A stretch of 5,706 bases of DNA, taken from Flavobacteriales bacterium (GTDB lineage: Bacteria > Bacteroidota > Bacteroidia > Flavobacteriales > UA16). Location of the stretch: assembly GCA_018700255.1 (NCBI GenBank), contig JABISU010000237.1:1-5706 (forward strand), in the 5' to 3' direction. Of this stretch, positions 1-5,060 are shown in pieces; the first letter of the stretch is position 1; every line of letters begins with the position of its first letter. The notes beneath the pieces were generated by a model. It made no database searches. It was given only the letters and a program-made list of their open reading frames with translations, and was not told where the DNA came from. The translations under genes and the position numbers were made by a program.

Positions 1-977
1 TAGCGGGCCACCTTAGTATGCTGTTTGGCGAGGGTGAGCTCTCTTTCCCCCCGCAGGTATTGAATGCGATTTATGACCTGAACTTGCGGAGGTTGGTGCA
101 CTACGCACCGCTGATGCAGGATCATATTAATCAGAAATATCGGGACGCAGAGATGGCTAAGGAATTGACAAGCAAACCGTTAAAAGAAGGTATTTTAGAG
201 CAGTTGGTAGGGAATGGCGTGAGCCACAGGTTTAGTGAAGTAGCGAGCGATCTGGCGGCAACTTCGGAGAGCCTAGCGGGAAGGGCTCAATTTATGTTAG
301 CTTGGAAGGAGTGCACGGTTCCTCTGATAGAACTATGCTGGGACAAGGCGCTTGGTAACCAGCGTAGTGATTTTTGTGGGGGGAATTTAGTAAGTTACTC
401 CAAGCACGTATCGGGATTTGTGAGAAGGTCGTTAAAATATTTCTTATCGGCTTTTGATGAATGGAAGGAAGCGATTACCGCCACATTCCATAAGGTAGGG
501 GCTAGGAGTGATGCAGCATGTTCGAATTTTAATTTAGTCAGGCAAGGAATTTGGAGCTTTGACCTGGATCAAAGCTTTAAGATGGAAGCGAACCGGGCAT
601 TTCATGAGAAGATGATGAAGGTGAGAGCAGGTTACCAAACATCAGCTAGCCCGTCGGGTATATCTAAGATAAAAGCTAGAAGCAGTAATGGGACCCAGAA
701 TAATAAAAGTGATATGAAATTGTTTTACCAAGAAGTGGAAAGAATTTTCAAGATATCAGGCAAAGATTCGTTAAGGAAGATAGTCCCGGAATGGAGAAGA
801 GTGTGCAAGCACCATGAGGGTGTTTGCTTGAATGGGGTAATAGGAGATTCCTTGTCAAGGAAGTTAGGGAGGAAGGTGGAGGTTTGTAGATTTGGCGAGA
901 AATGTAAGTTCAGCCATGACTATGAGAAACACCTCCCAGAGGGTGACGCGTGCATGGTAGGGTCATGCTCATGCTGA
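1..977 (+). CDS. Gag-like structural protein, C-terminal part (open at left edge)
   Basis: The frame is already open at the window edge: codons from position 3 read A-G-H-L-S before the first Met at 18, so that Met is probably internal and not the start. The product would bind and package the element RNA; this role is inferred from its place before RT, as I recognise no capsid fold. Most of the 320 residues are featureless and mixed helical. The C-terminus is Cys/His rich, with Cys codons at 885 and 903 and His at 915 giving C-x5-C-x3-H. This is like the second half of a CCCH zinc finger, but without a Cys at the usual distance upstream. More Cys residues and a C-M-V-G-S-C-S-C end precede TGA 975-977. 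The RT/RH frame follows in the same reading frame. It probably continues the N-terminal piece at 5061-5706, for 540 residues in all. Confidence 0.72.
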   Translation, partial: AGHLSMLFGEGELSFPPQVLNAIYDLNLRRLVHYAPLMQDHINQKYRDAEMAKELTSKPLKEGILEQLVGNGVSHRFSEVASDLAATSESLAGRAQFMLAWKECTVPLIELCWDKALGNQRSDFCGGNLVSYSKHVSGFVRRSLKYFLSAFDEWKEAITATFHKVGARSDAACSNFNLVRQGIWSFDLDQSFKMEANRAFHEKMMKVRAGYQTSASPSGISKIKARSSNGTQNNKSDMKLFYQEVERIFKISGKDSLRKIVPEWRRVCKHHEGVCLNGVIGDSLSRKLGRKVEVCRFGEKCKFSHDYEKHLPEGDACMVGSCSC

Positions 978-1001
978 AAATCACTGGAACGGGTTGGAGT
1001 G

Positions 1002-3383
1002 ATGTCGGGCAAAAGAGGGGGATACACCATGAACCGGGAGGTTGTAGGCCGGAAGTGGGGTTTTAGGAATTTAGTCGACCAAGGGATTGGGAAGCGGGAT
1101 TTGGTTGGTCAAACGACTGGCAAGCAGGATTTAGTTAGCCGGACAGTTAACGAGCAGGATTTAGTTACCCAAACGGGTAATGAGCAGGATTTAGTTAGTC
1201 GGAAGGTTAACAAGCAGGATTTAGCGGCCCAAACGGGTAGCGAGCAGGATTTAGTTAGTCGGGAGGTTAACAAGCAGGATTTAGCGGCCCAAACGGGTAG
1301 CAAGCAGGATTTAGTCGGTGGAAAGACAGAAAAGGAAGTTTTAGATAGCGAATCCTTGGTAGGCGCTAAAACGAAGTTGGAAGCGGCTAGGAGGAAGGCG
1401 AGAAGGATGGGTATAGACTCGGATCAGCTTTATTTGAAAGAGGGCACGGTATGGTACCGAAGTCATGATTATGGGGAAATGGAAAATTTGAACTTACCAT
1501 CAGCTGACACAGTGACACTTGAGAGGTTACTGGATGATGGTAAAGGCTGGGGGCAAGGCCGGAAACAAGGTGTAGATAAACGCCCCTTAGTACCTAGGGT
1601 AGTGAATGTAGAGCAGATAGTAGCAGATGCTAAAGAATACCCAGACCAACGCTTCTTACAGTATCTAGTTTATGGAGGCCCAGCAAATTTGGATATCCCT
1701 TTTCGCACGGAAGTGATATCGGAAAACTATAAGATGACCCGCGATGGGGAAGCGAAAGTGTTAAAAGCTGTGTCGTCAGGAGTTAGAAGTGGGGCAATAA
1801 TAGAGGGATGGAGACCAGGCATGGTGGTACGAGAACATAAAACAGGGGCCATCCCTAAATCTAGAAAAGATAGGTCGAAGCATGAACAAGGCCTCCCTTG
1901 TGACTGGCGAGCCATTTCGGATATGCGGAAGGCAGGATTGGATGGTTTATCAGTAAATTCGATGACTGGAAGCCATGGCACGTTGAAGCTGGCACAAGGG
2001 GAGAGGATACATGCTTGTATCAAAGCTACAAGGGATAGAGCAAGAGAAAGAGGTCTGGATCCTACTAAGATAGTAGCAATTAAAGTGGATATAAAGAGTG
2101 CTTATAGGAACTTTTTTATAGCCGTATCGGATTTATGGGCTATGGGATTTATGTTTCAGGGAACGCATTACATCCACGCGGCATGGCCTTTTGGCAATGT
2201 AGCGAGTGTGTATAATTTCCTGAGGTTTCCCCTACTTCTAGTATGGTATTTGTCGAGATCGAAGTGGTTTAAACGGACAGGCGCAACGTCGTGTATGTAT
2301 TTTGACGACAATGTTGTTTTTGCCCATGCCCAAGATATGCCATTCGTAGCGGACTTTGTCTTGAAAGTGTTCAATAGATGGGGAGTGCCACGCCAAATTA
2401 CGAAATGGAAAGAGGAAAACAGATTTGGCATCAGGGGCTATAAATTAGTGACGATTCTAGGCCTGCAATACGACCTAGAAAAACTCACTGTAGGGATCCC
2501 TCCCAATCGTGTGACGGATATATTGGAAGAACTACGTGAGTTTACAGCCAAAGCGAAAGATGTAGGACAACCATTTAAGAAATGGGAGTCGATGATAGGT
2601 GTGTTGGGTTGGATGGCGATTGCTATCCCCCAAATCAGACCACTTCTGACTAGCGCGTGGTATTTCAAGAAACAATGGAGTGGAGCAACAGGGGGTAAGG
2701 GAATCCGGAGGATTAAAGCAGAAATTAAAGAAGATTGGGATCTGATCGATTTCCACGTGCGGAAATGGAACGGCCGAGGGTGTATAATATTGAAGGAATG
2801 GGAGCCAGTGGGCAAACTGGGGTTCAGTAAAGATATGATTGAACCAGCGTCGGACGCATCGGGTAGAATAGGTTGGGGCGCAGTATGCTCCTTCGGATAT
2901 ATATATGACAAATGGTCAGAAGAAGAAATCAATTTACCCATCCATTTAAAGGAAGGACTAGCCTTGTGGATGTTGATAGCGGTTTTTGGGGAGAATCTGA
3001 AAGGGACAGAAGTCCACCTTAGATTGAGGAGCGACAACCAGGGCCTGGTGAAAGCTTTGAAGAGGGGAAGATCGAATAATCCGGCACTTAATGTCATAGT
3101 TAGAATGATTATGGATATTCTGATTGAAATGGGAATGGTCTTGAGAGCGTGGAGAGCTAAAGGAGAGACAACGGTAGACGTGGACTTCATCGGCACAAAA
3201 TTTAACTTATTAGCAGATGCAATAAGTAGAGGGAATATTAAACTCTTTCTAAACACCATTAAAGTTAATTGTCTAACAGATAAATTTCCACAATGTATAC
3301 AGAGAAGAAAGCCATCGGCAGTAGTTATGAAGAACTGGATAGAAGGCGTGAAGAAGATGACAAGTTATATGGCAACCCAGTGA
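1002..3383 (+). CDS. Reverse transcriptase / RNase H polyprotein of DIRS type
   Basis: The product makes the DNA copy of the element RNA. Numbering is from ATG 1002 (793 aa). Residues 31-105 are 10-residue repeats built on Q-D-L. The RT fingers contain G-A-I-P-K and D-W-R-A-I-S-D-M. Motif A is V-D-I-K-S-A-Y with catalytic Asp at 2088-2090 (residue 363), motif B is P-F-G-N-V near 2187, and motif C is Y-F-D-D with Asp 435 and 436 (2304-2309). RNase H has all four acids: D618 (2853), E651 (2952), D678 (3033) and D739 (3216, in A-D-A-I-S-R). Only about 50 residues follow, so there is no methyltransferase domain. ATG 1029 has A at -3 and may be preferred to ATG 1002, which has G at -3 and T at +4. 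The frame is open back to the gag TGA, so readthrough is also possible. The last 91 bp overlap the recombinase gene. Confidence 0.93.
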   Translation: MSGKRGGYTMNREVVGRKWGFRNLVDQGIGKRDLVGQTTGKQDLVSRTVNEQDLVTQTGNEQDLVSRKVNKQDLAAQTGSEQDLVSREVNKQDLAAQTGSKQDLVGGKTEKEVLDSESLVGAKTKLEAARRKARRMGIDSDQLYLKEGTVWYRSHDYGEMENLNLPSADTVTLERLLDDGKGWGQGRKQGVDKRPLVPRVVNVEQIVADAKEYPDQRFLQYLVYGGPANLDIPFRTEVISENYKMTRDGEAKVLKAVSSGVRSGAIIEGWRPGMVVREHKTGAIPKSRKDRSKHEQGLPCDWRAISDMRKAGLDGLSVNSMTGSHGTLKLAQGERIHACIKATRDRARERGLDPTKIVAIKVDIKSAYRNFFIAVSDLWAMGFMFQGTHYIHAAWPFGNVASVYNFLRFPLLLVWYLSRSKWFKRTGATSCMYFDDNVVFAHAQDMPFVADFVLKVFNRWGVPRQITKWKEENRFGIRGYKLVTILGLQYDLEKLTVGIPPNRVTDILEELREFTAKAKDVGQPFKKWESMIGVLGWMAIAIPQIRPLLTSAWYFKKQWSGATGGKGIRRIKAEIKEDWDLIDFHVRKWNGRGCIILKEWEPVGKLGFSKDMIEPASDASGRIGWGAVCSFGYIYDKWSEEEINLPIHLKEGLALWMLIAVFGENLKGTEVHLRLRSDNQGLVKALKRGRSNNPALNVIVRMIMDILIEMGMVLRAWRAKGETTVDVDFIGTKFNLLADAISRGNIKLFLNTIKVNCLTDKFPQCIQRRKPSAVVMKNWIEGVKKMTSYMATQ
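1092..1316 (+). repeat. 30-bp coding minisatellite (seven units plus a partial one) in the RT/RH N-terminus
   Basis: Seven 30-bp units run from 1092 to 1301, with half a unit to 1316. Each encodes ten residues of the form (K/E)-Q-D-L-(V/A)-x-x-x-x-(N/G/S). Units alternate between an S-R-x-V-N type and an x-Q-T-G-x type, so there is a 60-bp higher-order period. The blocks 1182-1241 and 1242-1301 differ at one base out of 60 by eye, which points to a recent duplication. The length is a multiple of three, so changes in copy number keep the frame. The encoded stretch is charged and polar and is probably a flexible or coiled linker. It could also be an oligomerisation or RNA-contact segment. Confidence 0.95.
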
Positions 3384-4342
3384 ATACGAACAAGAGTACG
3401 AGTACGGCTATGAGAAAGTGGATAGCATTTTGCAACGAGCATGGGTTTAGCCATATACTTAACTTTGAAGGTCCGTGGGATGAACGTAGGGTGGAAACGA
3501 AGAAGCTAGTGAACTTTCTTCAAGCTGAATCAGAGAGGAGAAGGAAAAATGGATCTAGAAACATTAATAGTTGTAAAACGTTTGAAGCATACTTCTTTGG
3601 CATACAAAGGTGGCACGTTGAAGAGGGTCTAAAATGGAATATAACGTACGAATTCAGGGTAATGAAAAAGAGATTGAGAAGGCAGTATGGATGGGGGCAT
3701 AAGAGGAAATTACCCCTTTTTATTTCGACAATAAATGATCTGGAAACGCTAATGGTGCTGGACACGGGTAATGAAGATGAGCTGATAATAATTTTGATTA
3801 TGCTTTTGTCAGTATTCGGTCTACTGCGCATCTCAGAAATTTTGGACTTAAGATATGAGAATGTAAGTCTGGTTAAGATAGGCAGCAGAGTGGCGTACGA
3901 TCTTAAATTGGTGGATTCGAAAACAATGCAGCGTAATGGCAGGCCAGAAAATGTAATGATTTCACCAAGACATAGGAAAGGGAATATGAATTGGTGCCCT
4001 TTCGAATTATTGAAGTTAAGGATGAGATCTTCTGGGAAAAGCAGAGGGAAGATATTTGAAGGGATTACCAGAAAATGGTATAGCAAAAGGTTAAAGAAAG
4101 CATTACATCAAATTGGGGTAGATTCGTCGAGATACGATACCCATAGCGGTAGGATAGGTGGAGCTACGATGATGTGGCAGGCAGGGGTTAGGCCAGAGGA
4201 GATTAAGATGTATGGGCGCTGGTCCAGTGAATGTTGGACTTATTATTGTAGAAGACTTCAGTCGACATGGGGCAGGTTAGCAAAGAAAATAGCTAATAGT
4301 GAGCTAGTAATTAACGATGTGTTAGATGAATTAGTGAAATGA
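3293..4342 (+). CDS. Tyrosine recombinase (DIRS-type integrase)
   Basis: This 349-residue protein should insert the circular DNA copy by strand exchange through a covalent 3'-phosphotyrosine. About 130 N-terminal residues look like a helical core-binding domain. The catalytic domain then shows the family residues: Arg179 in G-L-L-R-I-S-E-I-L (codon 3827), His284 and Arg287 in T-H-S-G-R (4142, 4151), and G-R-W-S-S followed by Tyr318 (4244) as the likely nucleophile. Tyr317 is adjacent, but spacing from the G-R-W motif favours 318. All R-H-R-Y residues are present, so the enzyme looks intact. ATG 3293 has A at -3, and the frame is closed just upstream by TAA 3281-3283. The gene overlaps the RT/RH ORF by 91 bp in the -1 frame, as is common in DIRS elements. 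Phage or Crypton recombinases share the fold, but the RT neighbour argues against those. Confidence 0.93.
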   Translation: MYTEKKAIGSSYEELDRRREEDDKLYGNPVNTNKSTSTAMRKWIAFCNEHGFSHILNFEGPWDERRVETKKLVNFLQAESERRRKNGSRNINSCKTFEAYFFGIQRWHVEEGLKWNITYEFRVMKKRLRRQYGWGHKRKLPLFISTINDLETLMVLDTGNEDELIIILIMLLSVFGLLRISEILDLRYENVSLVKIGSRVAYDLKLVDSKTMQRNGRPENVMISPRHRKGNMNWCPFELLKLRMRSSGKSRGKIFEGITRKWYSKRLKKALHQIGVDSSRYDTHSGRIGGATMMWQAGVRPEEIKMYGRWSSECWTYYCRRLQSTWGRLAKKIANSELVINDVLDELVK

Positions 4343-4401
4343 ATCACAGGGTTCGAAAGGCTGGCGAGAGCAGAAGGTCTGGAGTTAAGGGCGGTATATT
4401 G

Positions 4402-4414
4402 ACTTCATGGAAGT
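4402..4414. repeat. Small perfect inverted repeat
   Basis: ACTTC (4402-4406) and GAAGT (4410-4414) are complementary around a three-base centre. It is short enough to be chance and is listed because it begins the run of dyads after the recombinase stop. Confidence 0.4.
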
Positions 4415-4479
4415 AACGGGGCATGTTGTTAAAGGAAATTTTCTTGGGTTGGAGCATAACTGGAGGTTCGCCTCGAGCA

Positions 4480-4505
4480 GCGGAATACGAAGGCGGAATA
4501 CAAAG
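4480..4505 (+). repeat. 13-bp tandem repeat in the hairpin loop
   Basis: Two adjacent 13-base units (4480-4492 and 4493-4505) both begin GCGGAATAC and differ at a single base. They lie exactly at the apex of the long inverted repeat at 4423-4554, so they would be presented as single strand if the stem forms. Confidence 0.85.
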
Positions 4506-4539
4506 CTCGGGCCGAACTCCAGGCCAATTAAAAATTTCC

Positions 4540-4545
4540 AATAAA
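4540..4545 (+). promoter_or_regulatory. Candidate polyadenylation signal AATAAA
   Basis: A canonical AATAAA lies about 200 bases after the recombinase stop codon, the first noncoding stretch after the three sense genes. The strand and position suit a shared 3' end. Such hexamers are frequent in A/T-rich DNA, and this one is also inside the arm of an inverted repeat. Confidence 0.35.
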
Positions 4546-4567
4546 CAACAACATAGCATATAGCCCT

Positions 4568-4642
4568 TTAAAATAATTTCATGATATTTTCTATAGTCCA
4601 GATGCAATCAGGACCACTAGAAAATATCTCAGTTATTTTTAA
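4568..4642. repeat. Strong inverted repeat with 11-bp perfect arms and outer extensions
   Basis: GATATTTTCTA (4583-4593) is perfectly complementary to TAGAAAATATC (4618-4628). Inside it, GTCC (4596-4599) pairs with GGAC (4611-4614) around an 11-base loop. Outside, TTAAAATAA (4568-4576) pairs with 4633-4642 with one bulged base. The near-symmetry about position 4605 is what two inverted terminal sequences joined head to head in a circle would look like, although the arms are far shorter than classical DIRS inverted repeats. It could equally be a terminator-like RNA structure or a recombinase arm site. Confidence 0.85.
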
Positions 4643-4670
4643 GATAGCGATAGCGTTTAAGTCGAGGTTA

Positions 4671-4694
4671 TAATTAGGGCTTCAGCCCTTGTTA
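4671..4694. repeat. Hairpin with 6-bp core
   Basis: AGGGCT (4676-4681) and AGCCCT (4684-4689) are perfectly complementary around a two-base centre. After one mismatch, four more pairs (one of them G-T) extend the stem. The tiny loop suits a DNA cruciform or protein-bound dyad better than a stable RNA loop. Confidence 0.6.
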
Positions 4695-4701
4695 TTAGGA
4701 C

Positions 4702-4767
4702 GGTCTATATGTATCAGCGGAGTATACTTGTGCTGTACTCGTGCTATGGGCTGATACGTTTCATAGA
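4702..4767. repeat. Inverted repeat with 8-bp perfect arms enclosing near-direct repeats
   Basis: GTATCAGC (4711-4718) is perfectly complementary to GCTGATAC (4750-4757), and TCTAT (4704-4708) outside it can pair with ATAGA (4763-4767) across unequal gaps. The enclosed segment contains the palindrome AGTATACT (4721-4728) and two 10-base near-repeats, TACTTGTGCT (4725-4734) and TACTCGTGCT (4736-4745). Paired inverted arms around short direct repeats spaced by one helical turn resemble a recombinase-binding layout; that use is inferred. Confidence 0.7.
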
Positions 4768-4821
4768 TCAGTAGCCATTGGTTAATAGTCCTGCGTTGAG
4801 TTCAAGAGGTGGTCTAATATG

Positions 4822-4877
4822 AATATATTATTTGTTTATGTAAACGGTAATATATTATTTGTTTATGTAAACGGTAA
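4822..4877 (+). repeat. Perfect 27-bp tandem duplication containing a GTTTA-TG-TAAAC dyad
   Basis: The block 4824-4850 is repeated base for base at 4851-4877, with two further matching bases upstream. Each copy contains GTTTATGTAAAC (4834-4845 and 4861-4872), a 5-bp inverted repeat around a two-base centre. A recombinase-type inverted-arm core present twice in direct orientation is what a joint between left and right element ends could leave, each end bringing one copy. Alternatives are a simple replication-slippage duplication or a pair of regulator sites. Confidence 0.93.
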
Positions 4878-4971
4878 CCCGTAGGTCAGTGTCGTGGTCA
4901 CTCGAAGAGGTATTGGGTGGTTGATTCTATGGATTAAATTGATTAAAAGATACAAACGAAATTAGTTAAAC

Positions 4972-5060
4972 AAAAAATTTTTTTATATATATATATATAC
5001 CGAATATTATATATTGATTACATATATATACTCTTTGCATATTATTATTAAGCAGTGAAT
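4972..5060 (+). promoter_or_regulatory. A/T-rich promoter-like tract and gag leader
   Basis: A run of six A and seven T (4972-4984) leads directly into (TA)8 (4984-4999). A second TATATATA stretch lies near 5024, and then a short leader runs to the gag ATG at 5061. An A-tract followed by TATA repeats 40-75 bases before a start codon fits a eukaryotic core promoter for the element transcript, but simple A/T repeats are common and no initiator can be assigned. Confidence 0.4.

Larger units (their letters stand above)
4423..4554. repeat. Long imperfect inverted repeat (about 130-nt hairpin)
   Basis: Three blocks pair in order. ATGTTGTT (4423-4430) pairs with AACAACAT (4547-4554). GGAAATTTT (4434-4442) pairs with AAAATTTCC (4531-4539). 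The 4460-4478 block starting CTGGAG pairs imperfectly with the 4505-4522 block ending CTCCAG, with one-base bulges and mismatches. Three independent colinear complementary blocks make chance unlikely. The loop carries a 13-bp tandem repeat. In DNA this could form a cruciform, and in RNA a stem near the 3' end. It is a candidate for the internal complementary region or a terminal-repeat remnant; that function is inferred. Confidence 0.8.
4343..5060. other. Noncoding control and end-joining region between the recombinase and gag genes
   Basis: No convincing gene lies in these 718 bases. The region holds a series of hairpin-forming inverted repeats (4423-4554, 4568-4642, 4671-4694, 4702-4767), a perfect 27-bp tandem duplication (4822-4877) and an A/T-rich tract before gag. 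In DIRS-like elements the termini and the sequences that circularise the cDNA lie here: inverted repeats plus an internal complementary region, or split direct repeats. If the molecule is circular, the joined left and right termini must be inside this interval, but I cannot place the joint to the base. Inferred contents are the 3' UTR and polyadenylation site of the upstream genes, the ends of the element, the recombinase crossover site, and the promoter and leader of gag. Confidence 0.7.

Noticed and set aside
975..977. TGA as a reassigned sense codon, because all three ORFs end in TGA
   Set aside because: No TGA occurs inside the conserved domains, Trp is encoded by TGG and Cys by TGT or TGC, and reading on past the RT/RH TGA soon meets TAG.
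1109..1303. Repetitive minus-strand frame
   Set aside because: It is the antisense reading of the 30-bp minisatellite; a repeat length divisible by three keeps all frames open.
1092..1316. Repeat array as a CRISPR
   Set aside because: Units are contiguous without spacers, lie in frame within a coding sequence, and the element is eukaryotic.
2438..3259. 273-codon open frame on the minus strand opposite RT/RNase H
   Set aside because: It lies wholly antisense to a region with all RT/RNase H motifs, has no recognisable domain, and its composition is the mirror of the sense codons.
3282..3288. AAATTTC as a -1 slippery heptamer in the RT/RH-YR overlap
   Set aside because: The RT/RH frame reads AAA TTT CCA here, so the heptamer is not in the phase needed for tandem slippage.
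4349..4360. GGTTCGAAAGG resembling a tRNA or Pol III B box
   Set aside because: No suitable A box or cloverleaf can be built around it, and the match to the B-box end is incomplete.
4344..4607. 87-codon minus-strand frame in the noncoding region
   Set aside because: It crosses the inverted repeats, has no recognisable motif, and a frame this short is expected by chance.
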